From an uncultured Alistipes sp. (GTDB lineage: Bacteria; Bacteroidota; Bacteroidia; Bacteroidales; Rikenellaceae): DNA of 64,000 nt. Positions 35,074-44,990 of the stretch are shown here, piece by piece; the stretch's first letter is position 1; every line of letters begins with the position of its first letter. Under the pieces are notes generated by a model, which was not told the DNA's origin, did no database searches, and saw nothing but the letters and a program-made list of their open reading frames with translations. The translations under genes and the position numbers were made by a program. The stretch spans positions 186,001-250,000 of the forward strand of contig CAJUMU010000002.1 of NCBI GenBank assembly GCA_910587675.1, in the 5' to 3' direction.

Positions 35074-36042
35074 ATGAAAAAGATTGTTTTTATGGCAGTT
35101 GCGTTGATGGCTTTTGCCGTTGCGTCTGCGCAGGAGGATGTTGTTGCGGTTTATAATCAAAGCACCGAAGCTCTCAAGGCAAGAAACTTCGCCAAGGCTG
35201 CGGAACTGTTGGAGAAGGTCATCGCCGACGGTGAGGAGTCGGAGGACGATACCGTTCTGGGTTGCGTGGAGAATGCCAAGAAGAATCTGCCCGCGGCTTA
35301 TCAGGGAATGGGCGCCATGTCTGCCGCAGCGGCCATGAAGGCCGAGAAGCCCGAGGATGCCGACGCCAAGTTCGCCGACGCCATCGCCAACCTCGACAAG
35401 GCTGTCGCCAAGGCCAAGGAGTTCAAGAACAATGCGGCCGCCGCCAAGGCCAATGCCATGCTCGCTAAGGTATATCAGGCGCAGGGCGCTTCGGCTTTCA
35501 ACAGCGAGGATTACGCCAAGGCTATCGAGATCTTCGCCAAGGGTTACGCTGCTGATCCCAAGAATACGGATATGGCCATGAACCTCGCCGAGAGCTACTT
35601 CAAAATGGATAACTATGCCGAGGGTATGAAGATTTGCGAGGAGGTCGCAGTTCTGCCCAGCCCCAAGTACGACGCTGCTATCGCCGCTGCCAAGGCCAAG
35701 ATGGGTCAGTATACCAACAATCAGGTTGCCAAGTTGCAGCAGGCTAACGATTTCGACGGTATCATCGCCATGTCGGAGACCATCGGTGACAAGGCTCTGG
35801 CACAGCGTATCGCCGTGCAGGCTTACCTGCTGAAGAAGGATTACGCCAAGGTGATCGAGTTGGGCGAGGCTGCCGCCGAGGCTCAGACGACCGACGAGGA
35901 CAAGAGCGCGGTATATTACAACCTCGCGTCGGCATACAACGCCAAGGAGATGAAGGACAAGGCCATCGCAGCGTTCAAGAAGGTTACGACCGAGCCTTAC
36001 GCCACTCCCGCCAAGACTGCCGTTGCCGAGCTTTCGAAGTAA
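35074..36042 (+). CDS. Secreted tetratricopeptide-repeat protein
   Basis: A 322-residue protein with signal peptide MKKIVFMAVALMAFAVASAQ. The mature part is alanine- and lysine-rich helical repeats of TPR type, for example ALKARNFAKAAELLEKVI near residue 35, DYAKAIEIFAKGYAADPKN near 150 and KSAVYYNLASAYNAKEMKDKAIAAF near 280. It is probably periplasmic, in a scaffold or protein-interaction role; the partner is unknown. Strong codon bias, a consensus promoter and its own terminator suggest a highly expressed single-gene unit. Confidence 0.85.
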   Translation: MKKIVFMAVALMAFAVASAQEDVVAVYNQSTEALKARNFAKAAELLEKVIADGEESEDDTVLGCVENAKKNLPAAYQGMGAMSAAAAMKAEKPEDADAKFADAIANLDKAVAKAKEFKNNAAAAKANAMLAKVYQAQGASAFNSEDYAKAIEIFAKGYAADPKNTDMAMNLAESYFKMDNYAEGMKICEEVAVLPSPKYDAAIAAAKAKMGQYTNNQVAKLQQANDFDGIIAMSETIGDKALAQRIAVQAYLLKKDYAKVIELGEAAAEAQTTDEDKSAVYYNLASAYNAKEMKDKAIAAFKKVTTEPYATPAKTAVAELSK

Positions 36043-36065
36043 TAGCGCGATAGTTCGATAAATCG

Positions 36066-36098
36066 AAACCGATCATGTGCTGCATGGTCGGTTTTTTT
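36066..36098 (+). terminator. Terminator of TPR-protein gene
   Basis: A 12-bp stem with one G-U pair (36066-36077 with 36083-36094), loop TGCTG, followed by a run of T to 36098. It lies 24 bases past the stop. Confidence 0.85.
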
Positions 36099-36340
36099 GT
36101 GCCCATAGGCAGGGTAGGCGGGGGTCGTTTGTCGCGATTCATGCCGTCCGCTTCGTCGTCTCCGCGTGTTTCTATGCCTTGCAGCCTATTCTTTCGGTCC
36201 TTCGGTCGGAGGGCGTGGAGTGGGGTGCGAGTCGTGGCGAATGGCGGGCCGCAACAGCTTTGCGCTACCGCGACCTCGCGCCCCGAGGCTGCGATTCGCG
36301 CCTCTCGAATAGCCGACCCTATGTTCCGGTGTAAACGAAA

Positions 36341-36369
36341 AGCGGTCCCCGCATTGCGCGGGGACCGCT
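36341..36369 (-). terminator. Terminator of SusC/SusD operon
   Basis: A perfect 12-bp stem (AGCGGTCCCCGC with GCGGGGACCGCT), loop ATTGC, followed on the minus strand by TTTTCGTTT. It lies 28 bases past the SusD-like stop. Confidence 0.85.
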
Positions 36370-36396
36370 CGATAATATTATCCGATTTTGGGGATC

Positions 36397-37917
36397 TTAC
36401 TTATTCCAGCCCGGGTTCTGCTGACCTGCGAGTATCTGGTTGGCATAGATCTCGTTCGAGGGAACGGGCCATACGAAACGATAGTCGTCGCTCGTAACCG
36501 ACAGATTCTCGAACATGCTGCCGCTCTCGATCAAACCGAAGCTCTCGCCCGTTCCGATCTTGCCCGTCTGGGGCTTGCGCGATGAGATGCCGTCGCCCCA
36601 ACGCTTGAGGTCGGAGATGCGGTTGCCCTCGAACATCAACTCGCGCGTGCGCTCGGCCTTCACGTCGGCCAAAGTCACGTTGTCCAGAGCGCTCAAACCG
36701 CGCTTCGTGCGCAAAGCGTTCAGATAAGTCTTGGCATCGCCGCCCTGTGCATAGAGACCCGCCTCGGCCGCGATGAGGTACATCTCGGCGATACGGAACA
36801 CCTTGAACGCGTTGCGGTAGTTCTTCGTGCCCGCGGTGGTCTGCAAAGCGGGGTTGCCCGGGTACTTGTTCATCAGATAGACGGGAGTCGCGATCTTGTT
36901 GCCGTTGATCTCGCAAGTCGAATTCTCGGCTTTGAGGAAGTATACGCCCTTGCGGTAGTCGGCATCGTCGTACATGTCGACGAGCGTCTGCGTGGGGATG
37001 TACTGCGGCAGGTAATAGTCGTTCTTGCTGTTCTGGTCGCGAACGAACTGAATGCCGTAATCGGCGGGAAGCTCGGTCGTGCTGGCATAGAACACGAAGA
37101 TGATCTCCGATCCCGCGTCGTCGGTGAAGAGCGTCTTCAGCGCGTCGGCCGAGTCGGCCAGCGCATACACGCCGTCGGCGATGAGCGAGGCGGCCTTTTT
37201 GTAGGCCTCGTCGTAATTGTGCATCTGAAGATATACGCGGGCCTCAAGAGCCGTTACGCAATCCATCGTGAGCACTTTGGCGCCTGCCTTGCCGTCGGTT
37301 CCGTTCAGGAGGGTCTTAGCCTCGGCGATATCCGACAGAACCTGCGCATAGGTGTCTGCCAGCGAGCTGCGCGGAGGCATCTCCTGAGGGTTGAAGCCTT
37401 TCAACACGGGCATGCCCGAGTAATCCTTGCTCGCCGTGGCGGGGTCGTAATCGCCGCAGAACTTCTCGATAAGCTGGAAGAGCGACATGGCGCGGATGAA
37501 ATACATCTCGCCCATGATTGCGTCGTAATCCGCCTTCTCCTCGTCGGTGTAGCTGATCGAACCGTCCTTCGAGAGGACGTAATTGGTTTGGGCTATGGTC
37601 TTGTAGTTGGCCTGCCAAACATCCTCCACCTCGTAATCGGCATAGGTGTAATCCCATTTGTGGAGAGGGCCGTACACGTTGCCGAAGCCGCGGACCGCAT
37701 TCACGTAATCGCCCTGAAGGTCGCCGGCGATGATGAGCGGAGCGGCGAAGTTGCCGCGGAACAGCGCATAGGTTCCGAGCTCGAATTTCTCGAGATCGCT
37801 CATCGTCTTCAACGCCTGATTGTTCACCAGCTTGTTCTCGGGATAGGTATCCAGATCGCAAGAGGTGAAGACCAGCGAGCAGACGGCAACCGCGATCGAT
37901 ATTGCTATTTTTTTCAT
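36397..37917 (-). CDS. SusD/RagB-family nutrient-binding outer-membrane lipoprotein
   Basis: A 506-residue lipoprotein from the ATG at 37917 (MKKIAISIAVAVCSLVFTSC, lipobox); an ATG three codons upstream is also possible. SusD-type features: CDLDTYPENKL after the lipid Cys, the helical body with YFIRAMSLFQLIEKFCGDYDP, the ALEARVYLQMHNYDEAYKKAASLI TPR-like segment, and the C-terminal ERTRELMFEGNRISDLKRWG followed by WPVPSNEIYANQILAGQQNPGW. It forms the lid on the SusC-like channel encoded just upstream (30-bp gap). No glycoside hydrolase, peptidase or sigma regulator is adjacent, so the substrate is not predictable. Confidence 0.93.
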   Translation of the reverse strand: MKKIAISIAVAVCSLVFTSCDLDTYPENKLVNNQALKTMSDLEKFELGTYALFRGNFAAPLIIAGDLQGDYVNAVRGFGNVYGPLHKWDYTYADYEVEDVWQANYKTIAQTNYVLSKDGSISYTDEEKADYDAIMGEMYFIRAMSLFQLIEKFCGDYDPATASKDYSGMPVLKGFNPQEMPPRSSLADTYAQVLSDIAEAKTLLNGTDGKAGAKVLTMDCVTALEARVYLQMHNYDEAYKKAASLIADGVYALADSADALKTLFTDDAGSEIIFVFYASTTELPADYGIQFVRDQNSKNDYYLPQYIPTQTLVDMYDDADYRKGVYFLKAENSTCEINGNKIATPVYLMNKYPGNPALQTTAGTKNYRNAFKVFRIAEMYLIAAEAGLYAQGGDAKTYLNALRTKRGLSALDNVTLADVKAERTRELMFEGNRISDLKRWGDGISSRKPQTGKIGTGESFGLIESGSMFENLSVTSDDYRFVWPVPSNEIYANQILAGQQNPGWNK

Positions 37918-37947
37918 ATTCGTCATCTTTATTAATTACACAAATTG

Positions 37948-40893
37948 TTAGAATGTAAGCTGCAAACCGCCAACGAACTGACGCGAGTTGGGGTAACGAC
38001 CGTAGGTGAGGTTGGTGTCGGCCTCGGGGTCGAAACCTGTGTACTTGGTTACGGTGAGCAGGTTGCGGGCCGTGAAGTAGATGCGAACGCCCTTCATGAA
38101 GCCGGTCTTATCCATCCATTTGCGAGGCAGCGAATAGCCCACGGTGAGGTTCTTCAGTCGCAGGAACGAAGCGTCCTCGATCAGGTGCGAGTCGAATTGC
38201 ACCGTCTCGCCGAACTTGCCGTATTTGGCCACATCGCCCGGCTTCTCCCAACGGTTCAACAGATCCTTGTTGCGGCTGTACGAGGTGTACTGGTCCAGCT
38301 CGGTGAAGTAACGGTCGTTGTTTACCAGATACTTGCCGTAGTTCCACGAGAAATCGGCGGCGATGCTTATGCCTTTCCAGCTCGCGTTCAGGCCGAAACC
38401 TCCCGCCCACGGAGCGTAACGCGATTTGCCCTGCAACTCGGCTACCGCCTCGTTGTAGTCCTTGGTCGCCGTGCGCTCGCCCGTAGCGGGGTCGATGGAA
38501 GCCCACATATACTTACCGTCGTCGGGATCGACGCCCAGCAGCGTCTCGCAATAGAGCTCGCCCACGTCGTGGCCCACGGTGTACGACATCAGATAGGTCG
38601 GCATGGGATACTCGTCGTAGCCGTTGAATATCTTGGTCACGCAGTTCTTGTTGTACGAGAAGTTCACGTGCAGATTCACCAACCAATCCTTGGTGCGCAC
38701 CACGTCGCCGCTCACGTTGACGTCGATGCCGCGGTTGTACATGCTGCCGACGTTTCTCATACCCGACGCATATCCCGAAGTGTAGGGGTAGGGTACGTTC
38801 ATCAGCATATCCTCGGTCTTACGATTGTAGAACTCGATCTCCGCCGTCAGACGATCCTGCCACAGGCCGGCCGTCACGCCCACGGTAAAGAGTTTCTGAG
38901 TCTCCCAGCTCAACTCGGGGTTGTCGATGGTGCTTATCACCAGACCCGACTGGTCGTAGTAGTTGTCCGAAGCCACGAGTCCGAGCGCCGAATAAGCGTC
39001 GATGTCGGCATTACCCTGAGTACCGTACGAAACTTTGAGCTTCAAGGCGTTGAGCGCATCGCTGTCGGCGAGGAAGTTCTCGCGCTTCAAATCCCACATG
39101 GCGCCCAAAGCATAGAAGGTGGCGCCGCGGTTGCTCGAGCCGAAACGCGACGAGGCGTCGTAACGCACCGAAGCGTCGAAGAAGTATTTACGGTCGAAGT
39201 TATACTCCAAGCGGCCGAAAGCCGAGTTGAAGTAGTATTCGCTGGCGTCGTCCGAAGCCGAGGGAGTTCCCGTTCCGTTGCCGATGGTCATCATACGCTC
39301 GTCGGTCTGGCCGCTGCGGCTCGCCGAGAGTTTGTCGTAACGGTACTGTACGCTCTCGTGACCGGCCAATACATAGAAGTTGTGCTTCTCGGCCGAAGTC
39401 CACTGGTAGTCCATCGTGTTGGTGTAGGTGAGCGTGTGGTCGTTCGACGCTTCGCGCGACACCGAACCGTTGCCCGAACCGAAAGGATATGCGGGCGAAG
39501 AGGTGCTCTTAACGGTGTAGTACCAGATATCGCCGCTCAACTGCGTCTTGATGTTGAAGTTCTTGAACGGAGTGATTAATGCGTACGCGCTGGCGTTGAC
39601 CTGCAACGTGCGTCCGATATAAGCATAATACTTGTTTTTCAGAAGCGGGTTTACCACTCCGATGTAGGGGATCTTCTCCACGTCGGTGCCGTCCTCGTTG
39701 TATGGCGACGCGTAAGTGGGGAACATGATGGCGCCGAACGCCACGTTGTCAGCCATGTAGTTCAGGTAACCCTGAGTCGAATTGGCCTGCTCGCGGCGGT
39801 CGTATCCCAAACCGAGGTTCATGCCCAGTTTCAGCCATTTGTTGGCCTTCGACTCGACGTTCGAACGCACGGCGTACTTGTGCAGGCTCGATGCGGGGTC
39901 GGTACCCTGCTGGTCCATGAACATACCCGACACATAGTAGGTGGTGCGCTCCGAACCGCCCGAAACCGACAGGTCGACCTGATACATGGGAGCGTTTTGG
40001 TTGAAGAGGTGCTTGCGCCAGTTGGTGTTCACGCCCGACGCCAGAATATCCTCCAGCTGGCTGTCGGTCAGGTAGCCGTATTTGTGCTGGTAGGTCGCCA
40101 GCTCGCTGCCCGACATGAAGTGGAACTTGTTGGTCGCGGGCTGCGAGATACCGTACTGGGTGTTGAGCGTGATGGTGGCCTCGCGGTCGCGCGTACCCTT
40201 CTTGGTCACGATGTACATGACGCCGTTCGCGGCGCGTGCGCCGTAAACCGAGGTGGCCGACGCGTCTTTCAGCACGTTCACCGACTCGATGTCGTTGGGG
40301 TTCAACATCACCATGGTTCCCGTCGTGATGGGCGCGCCGTCGAGCAGAATGAGCGGCGCGGTGCCCGCGTTGGTAGAGCCTACACCGTGCAGGCGGATCG
40401 AAGAGGCCGAGGTAGGCTCACCCGAAGAGGTGTACACCTGCAAACCGGCGACCTTGCCCTGCAATGCGTCGGCGACGTTGGCCGTGGGTTTATTCTCCAA
40501 CACTTCGCCCTTCACTTTTGCGACGGAACCGATGGCGGTTCCCACTTTGTTCGCAGATCCGTATCCGATAACCGATACGGCTTCGATAGCCTGAGCATCC
40601 TCCTTGAGGACCACATCGATCGTGGTCTTTCCTGCGATGTTTACCGTTTGGTCTTCGTAACCGATGAACGAAACGGTAAGCGTAGCGTTCGCGGGGGCTG
40701 AGATCTTGAAGCTGCCGTCCGCCGCGGTAGTCGCTCCGTTCACGGTGCCGTCGACGATAACCGAGGCGCCGACGATGGCGTTGCCCGCCTCGTCCTTTAC
40801 GGTACCGCTCACCTGCCTCGTCTGGGCATAGGCCGCAAAGCCAACCGCCAGCAAGGCAACGATTGAAAGTACAATTTTCCTAACCATAAGCAT
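37948..40893 (-). CDS. SusC/RagA-family TonB-linked outer-membrane protein
   Basis: A 981-residue protein from the ATG at 40893 (MLMVRKIVLSIVALLAVGFAAYAQ, signal peptide); the longer frame upstream lacks a signal and was rejected. Domains in order: carboxypeptidase-like regulatory domain (VSGTVKDEAGNAIVGASVIV), TonB plug with the SusC signature ASATSVYGARAANGVMYIVTKKG near residue 210, and a 22-strand barrel ending GGLQLTF. It imports an oligomer bound by the SusD-like partner, driven by TonB-ExbBD. There is no N-terminal STN domain, so anti-sigma signalling is not expected. Confidence 0.95.
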   Translation of the reverse strand: MLMVRKIVLSIVALLAVGFAAYAQTRQVSGTVKDEAGNAIVGASVIVDGTVNGATTAADGSFKISAPANATLTVSFIGYEDQTVNIAGKTTIDVVLKEDAQAIEAVSVIGYGSANKVGTAIGSVAKVKGEVLENKPTANVADALQGKVAGLQVYTSSGEPTSASSIRLHGVGSTNAGTAPLILLDGAPITTGTMVMLNPNDIESVNVLKDASATSVYGARAANGVMYIVTKKGTRDREATITLNTQYGISQPATNKFHFMSGSELATYQHKYGYLTDSQLEDILASGVNTNWRKHLFNQNAPMYQVDLSVSGGSERTTYYVSGMFMDQQGTDPASSLHKYAVRSNVESKANKWLKLGMNLGLGYDRREQANSTQGYLNYMADNVAFGAIMFPTYASPYNEDGTDVEKIPYIGVVNPLLKNKYYAYIGRTLQVNASAYALITPFKNFNIKTQLSGDIWYYTVKSTSSPAYPFGSGNGSVSREASNDHTLTYTNTMDYQWTSAEKHNFYVLAGHESVQYRYDKLSASRSGQTDERMMTIGNGTGTPSASDDASEYYFNSAFGRLEYNFDRKYFFDASVRYDASSRFGSSNRGATFYALGAMWDLKRENFLADSDALNALKLKVSYGTQGNADIDAYSALGLVASDNYYDQSGLVISTIDNPELSWETQKLFTVGVTAGLWQDRLTAEIEFYNRKTEDMLMNVPYPYTSGYASGMRNVGSMYNRGIDVNVSGDVVRTKDWLVNLHVNFSYNKNCVTKIFNGYDEYPMPTYLMSYTVGHDVGELYCETLLGVDPDDGKYMWASIDPATGERTATKDYNEAVAELQGKSRYAPWAGGFGLNASWKGISIAADFSWNYGKYLVNNDRYFTELDQYTSYSRNKDLLNRWEKPGDVAKYGKFGETVQFDSHLIEDASFLRLKNLTVGYSLPRKWMDKTGFMKGVRIYFTARNLLTVTKYTGFDPEADTNLTYGRYPNSRQFVGGLQLTF

Positions 40894-41242
40894 TAATTTT
40901 TGTACGTTTGTAATACGTGTGCACGTTATATTTTTAATATAAAAAGCGAACGACCGCGGCGGGATATTTACATAATGTAAGCGACTCGCGACGTGTTTCG
41001 GATTCTTATGTCGGAAAAGAGTATTCATTCTGCATATATATGCAAAAATCGCAAACCAACAACAGCTTAACAATCAATATTATAATACAGAATAGCATAT
41101 AGTGACAGAAATATTCATGCGAAAAATCCCCGATTTTATTTGTTATTAATAAATTTTACTTTTACATTTGCATAAACAAAACGAAAGCACCGACCTCCGA
41201 TGCGGGGCGGCGAGCTTTCGAAAAGAGAAAACAAAGAATATT
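40894..41242. other. Divergent regulatory region between SusC-like gene and ilv operon
   Basis: An AT-rich region of about 350 bp. It contains the ilv promoter (41139-41170) and the start of the ilv leader. A promoter for the SusC-like gene must lie in the part nearer 40900, but I found no good consensus match on the minus strand. Confidence 0.6.
41139..41170 (+). promoter_or_regulatory. Promoter of ilv-leu operon
   Basis: TTTG (41139-41142), 20 bases, TACATTTG (41163-41170): full match to both boxes. Predicted transcription start is near 41177, giving a leader of about 220 nt before ilvD. Confidence 0.8.
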
Positions 41243-41299
41243 ATGTATATCGGTTTGTATATTATTATCAGCCTAATTCTCGTGGTCTTGCGCAGATGA
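41243..41299 (+). CDS. Branched-chain amino acid leader peptide (attenuator)
   Basis: An 18-codon reading frame, MYIGLYIIISLILVVLRR, then TGA. Eleven of 18 codons are Ile (5), Leu (4) or Val (2), most of them consecutive (codons 7-16). The purine-rich sequence AAAAGAGAAAACAAAG lies just upstream as a possible ribosome site. The stop overlaps the 5' arm of the antiterminator stem, the geometry expected of a regulatory leader peptide. Translation would sense charged tRNA-Ile, -Leu and -Val. Confidence 0.85.
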   Translation: MYIGLYIIISLILVVLRR

Positions 41300-41373
41300 C
41301 GGGAGAAAGGTCGTGTATATATACTAACAGATGATTATATGAGCCTTTCTCCCGTGCGGAGAGAGGCTTTTTT
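41299..41373 (+). promoter_or_regulatory. ilv attenuator: alternative antiterminator and terminator stems
   Basis: Segment 2 (ACGGGAGAAAGG, 41299-41310) pairs perfectly with segment 3 (CCTTTCTCCCGT, 41344-41355). Segment 3 can instead pair, as GCCTTTCTCC (41343-41352), with segment 4, GGAGAGAGGC (41358-41367), followed by TTTTTT. The two stems exclude each other. A ribosome stalled at the Ile/Leu/Val codons leaves segment 2 free and favours read-through; a ribosome at the stop codon covers segment 2 and favours termination. Confidence 0.85.
41343..41373 (+). terminator. Attenuator terminator of ilv-leu operon
   Basis: A 10-bp stem with one G-U pair (41343-41352 with 41358-41367), loop CGTGC, then six T (41368-41373), ending 23 bases before the ilvD start codon. 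Confidence 0.85.
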
Positions 41374-41396
41374 CGATTTGTAAACGAGTCAGAACG

Positions 41397-43220
41397 ATGA
41401 AACACCAATTACGCAGCGCCGTCACCACCACGGGTCGCCGAATGGCGGGAGCCAGAAGCCTCTGGCGGGCCAACGGAATGAAAAAGGAGCAGATGGGAAT
41501 GCCCGTCATAGGCATCGCCAACTCATTCACGCAGATGGTCCCGGGCCACGTGCATCTGCATGATATCGGCCAATACGTCAAGAGCCTCATAGAGCGGCAG
41601 GGATGCTTCGCCGCCGAGTTCAACACCATAGCCATCGACGACGGAATAGCCATGGGTCACGACGGAATGCTCTACTCGCTGCCCTCGCGCGACATAATTG
41701 CCGACAGCGTGGAGTACATGGCCAACGCGCACAAGGTGGACGCCTTGGTGTGCATATCGAACTGCGACAAGATAACCCCGGGAATGCTCATGGCCGCCAT
41801 GCGACTCAACATCCCCGCCGTTTTCGTGTCGGGAGGCCCTATGGAGGCGGGCGTGTTCCGCGGACGCGGCGTCGACCTCATAGACGCCATGGTGATGAGC
41901 GCCGACGCGTCGTGCACCGACGCCGACGCCGACGAGATCGAGGCTTCGGCCTGCCCGGGTTGCGGCTCATGCTCGGGAATGTTCACCGCCAATTCGATGA
42001 ACTGCCTCAACGAAGCCATCGGACTGGCTTTGGCGGGCAACGGCACCGTGGTCGCCGCGCACGAAAACCGCAAGGCGTTGTTCGCACGCGCGGCGGAGAT
42101 CATCGTACGCAACGCCAAACGTTACTATTTCGAGGGCGACGACTCGGTTCTGCCCCGTTCGATAGCCACAAAGGCCGCTTTCGAGAACGCCATGTCGCTC
42201 GACATAGCGATGGGCGGCTCGACCAACACCGTGCTGCACCTGCTGGCCGTGGCGCACGAGGCAGGCGTGGATTTCACCATGGCCGACATCGACCGTCTCT
42301 CGCGCAAGATCCCCGTGCTGTGCAAGGTGGCCCCCAACGGACACTACCATGTGCAGGACGTGAACCGCGCGGGAGGCATCATGGGCATCTTGGGCGAACT
42401 CGACCGATGCGGGCTTATCGACACCTCGGTGCACCGCGTCGATTCGCCGTCGCTGGCCGCCACGCTCGAAAGTTACGGCGTCGCCTCGCCGTCGTTCTCC
42501 GACGAGGCCCGCAAGCTCTACCTCAGCGCGCCCGCGGGACGCCACAGCCGCGAGATGGCCTCGCAGGCGGAGTATTACAAGGATATGGACACCGACCGCG
42601 CCGAGGGGTGCATACGCGATGCGGAACACGCCTATTTCCGCGACGGCGGTTTGGCGGTGCTCACAGGCAACATAGCTCGTAACGGCTGCATAGTGAAAAC
42701 GGCGGGCGTGGACGAGAGTCTGTTCCGCTTCAGCGGCAAGGCGAAGGTGTTCGAGTCGCAGGAGCAGGCGATGAACGGCATACTGAACGACGAGGTCCGC
42801 GCGGGCGACGTGGTGGTCATCCGTTACGAAGGGCCCAAGGGCGGCCCGGGTATGCAGGAGATGCTCTATCCCACCTCTTACCTCAAATCGAAACACCTCG
42901 ACAAGGCGTGCGCCCTCATCACCGACGGCCGCTTCTCGGGCGGAACCTCGGGTCTCTCGATAGGACACGTATCGCCCGAGGCGGCGTCGGGCGGCGAGAT
43001 AGGCATCATCCGCGACGGCGACACGATAGACATCGACATCCCCTCGCGCCGCATCGACCTCTGCATTTCGGAGCAAGAGCTGGCCGAGCGCATGGCCGCA
43101 TGGAGCGTCCGCAAACCCGTCGGCCGCGACCGCGAGGTACCGCAATCGCTCCGCGCATACTCGTTGCTGGTAAGTTCGGCCGACCGAGGAGCCGTGAGAA
43201 TCGTTCCCGAAGAGATCTAA
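41397..43220 (+). CDS. ilvD: Dihydroxy-acid dehydratase
   Basis: A 607-residue Fe-S enzyme that dehydrates 2,3-dihydroxy-3-methylbutanoate and -pentanoate to the keto acids, the shared third step of valine and isoleucine synthesis. Cluster and active-site motifs: [12 protein letters not shown] (Cys), [19 protein letters not shown] (Cys), and [15 protein letters not shown] near the C-terminus with the catalytic Ser region. Length fits the E. coli-type enzyme. It is the first gene of the operon, 23 bases after the attenuator T-run. Confidence 0.97.
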   Translation: MKHQLRSAVTTTGRRMAGARSLWRANGMKKEQMGMPVIGIANSFTQMVPGHVHLHDIGQYVKSLIERQGCFAAEFNTIAIDDGIAMGHDGMLYSLPSRDIIADSVEYMANAHKVDALVCISNCDKITPGMLMAAMRLNIPAVFVSGGPMEAGVFRGRGVDLIDAMVMSADASCTDADADEIEASACPGCGSCSGMFTANSMNCLNEAIGLALAGNGTVVAAHENRKALFARAAEIIVRNAKRYYFEGDDSVLPRSIATKAAFENAMSLDIAMGGSTNTVLHLLAVAHEAGVDFTMADIDRLSRKIPVLCKVAPNGHYHVQDVNRAGGIMGILGELDRCGLIDTSVHRVDSPSLAATLESYGVASPSFSDEARKLYLSAPAGRHSREMASQAEYYKDMDTDRAEGCIRDAEHAYFRDGGLAVLTGNIARNGCIVKTAGVDESLFRFSGKAKVFESQEQAMNGILNDEVRAGDVVVIRYEGPKGGPGMQEMLYPTSYLKSKHLDKACALITDGRFSGGTSGLSIGHVSPEAASGGEIGIIRDGDTIDIDIPSRRIDLCISEQELAERMAAWSVRKPVGRDREVPQSLRAYSLLVSSADRGAVRIVPEEI

Positions 43221-43235
43221 CGCAAAAAACGTATT

Positions 43236-44972
43236 ATGACAAACGATTACAGAGATAACTCGCCCTCATCCGCCGAACCCGCCGCGCTGCCGCGCATATC
43301 GGGTTCCGAAGCCGTAATCAGGTCGTTTCTGGCCGAAGGCGTCGACACCGTGTTCGGATACCCGGGAGGATCGATAATCCCCGTATACGACGCTCTTTAC
43401 GACTATCGCGACAAACTGAACCACATTCTGGTGCGTCACGAGCAGTGCGCGCTGCACGCCGCACAGGGATATGCCCGCGCCGGCGGCCGCACGGGAGTCT
43501 GCATCGTCACCTCGGGCCCGGGGGCGACCAACACCGTGACGGGACTCGCCGACGCCATGCTCGACTCGACGCCCGTGGTGCTCATAAGCGGGCAGGTGGG
43601 ATCCAAGTCGCTCGGCACGGACGCCTTTCAGGAGGTGAACTTCATCGAGATAACGCAGTCGGTGACCAAATGGAACTGTCAGGTGAAACGCGCCGAGGAT
43701 ATTCCCGAAGCGTTGGCCAAAGCCTTCTACATCGCATCGAGCGGCCGCCCGGGTCCCGTGGTGGTGGACATAACCAAGGACGCGCAGGTGGGAATGACCG
43801 ACTTCGAATATCGCCCCGTGCGCTTCATCCGCAGCTACCGCCCCGACGCCGAGATCGACGAGAGCGGCATACTCGAAGCCGCCCGCCTCATAAATCTGTC
43901 GCGCAAGCCGATGGCTCTGATAGGTCAGGGCGTGATACTCGGCGGCGCGGAGAAGGAGCTTCGCGAATTTCTCGAAAAGAGCGGCATACCCGCCGCGGCC
44001 ACGTTGCTCGGCCTCTCGGCCCTGCCGTCGGACCACCCCCAATACGTCGGCATGCTCGGCATGCACGGCAACTATGCCCCCAACATCAAGAACCGCGACT
44101 GCGACCTGCTCATTGCCGTCGGCATGCGTTTCGACGACCGCGTGACGGGCGACCCTTCCAAATTCGGCATCAACGCCAAGATCATCCACATGGAGATCGA
44201 CCCCGCCGAGATAAACAAGATAGTATACGCCGACGTGGCGGTTACGGGCGACGTGAAACGCACGCTGCCCATGCTCACCGAGAAGATCGCGCCGTGCGAC
44301 CGCAAGGCTTGGCTCGAGGAGTTCCGCGTATGCCGCAACATCGAGCGCGAGGAGATCATAGAGCCCGCCGTGTCGCCCCGAGGTCCGCATCTGCGCATGG
44401 GCGAGGTGGTGGATGCCGTGGCGCAGCGTTTCGACGACGCGATACTGGTCACCGACGTGGGCCAGCAGCAGATGTTCGCCTCGCGATATTTCCGATTCAA
44501 GCGCACGCGCAGCATCATAACCTCGGGGGGTCTCGGGACGATGGGCTTCGGCCTGCCCGCAGCCATCGGCGCCAAGATCGGCGCGCCCGACAGGGATGTT
44601 TGCCTCTTCGTGGGCGACGGAGGCTTGCAGATGACCCTGCAAGAGTTGGGTACGATATTCCAGTCGCAGGTGGGAGTCAAAATAGTGCTCATGAACAACG
44701 GTTACTTGGGCATGGTGCGCCAGTGGCAGGAGCTGTTTTACGACAAACGCTACTCGTTCACCGAACTTACCAACCCCGACTTCGAACTCATAGCCCGCGC
44801 CAACCGCATCCCCTACCGTCTCGTGGAGCGTCACGAGGATCTCGCGGAGGCTGTGGACGAGATGAAGCGATGCGAGGGGGCGTTCCTGCTGGAGGCGAGA
44901 GTAGAACGCGAAGAGAACGTCTTCCCGATGGTGCCCGCGGGAATGCCCGTGCACGACATACGACTGGAATAA
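43236..44972 (+). CDS. ilvB: Acetolactate synthase, large (catalytic) subunit
   Basis: A 578-residue thiamine diphosphate enzyme that condenses pyruvate with pyruvate or 2-oxobutanoate. Three domains: N-terminal pyrimidine-binding with VFGYPGGSIIPVYDALYD and the catalytic Glu in RHEQCALHAAQGYARA; the central FAD-binding domain; and the C-terminal ThDP domain with GDGGLQMTLQELGTI and MNNGYLGMVRQWQELFY. It starts 15 bp after ilvD and is followed by its regulatory subunit. Confidence 0.97.
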   Translation: MTNDYRDNSPSSAEPAALPRISGSEAVIRSFLAEGVDTVFGYPGGSIIPVYDALYDYRDKLNHILVRHEQCALHAAQGYARAGGRTGVCIVTSGPGATNTVTGLADAMLDSTPVVLISGQVGSKSLGTDAFQEVNFIEITQSVTKWNCQVKRAEDIPEALAKAFYIASSGRPGPVVVDITKDAQVGMTDFEYRPVRFIRSYRPDAEIDESGILEAARLINLSRKPMALIGQGVILGGAEKELREFLEKSGIPAAATLLGLSALPSDHPQYVGMLGMHGNYAPNIKNRDCDLLIAVGMRFDDRVTGDPSKFGINAKIIHMEIDPAEINKIVYADVAVTGDVKRTLPMLTEKIAPCDRKAWLEEFRVCRNIEREEIIEPAVSPRGPHLRMGEVVDAVAQRFDDAILVTDVGQQQMFASRYFRFKRTRSIITSGGLGTMGFGLPAAIGAKIGAPDRDVCLFVGDGGLQMTLQELGTIFQSQVGVKIVLMNNGYLGMVRQWQELFYDKRYSFTELTNPDFELIARANRIPYRLVERHEDLAEAVDEMKRCEGAFLLEARVEREENVFPMVPAGMPVHDIRLE

Positions 44973-44990
44973 GCGAAAACCCGAATCGAA

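Larger units (their letters stand above)
36043..36396. other. Intergenic region with two terminators
   Basis: Apart from the terminators at its ends, about 240 bp of GC-rich sequence with no supported gene or recognised motif. Confidence 0.6.

Noticed and set aside
40894..41073. 60-residue N-terminal extension of the SusC-like protein
   Set aside because: The extension would bury the signal peptide; the ATG at 40893 begins the signal directly.
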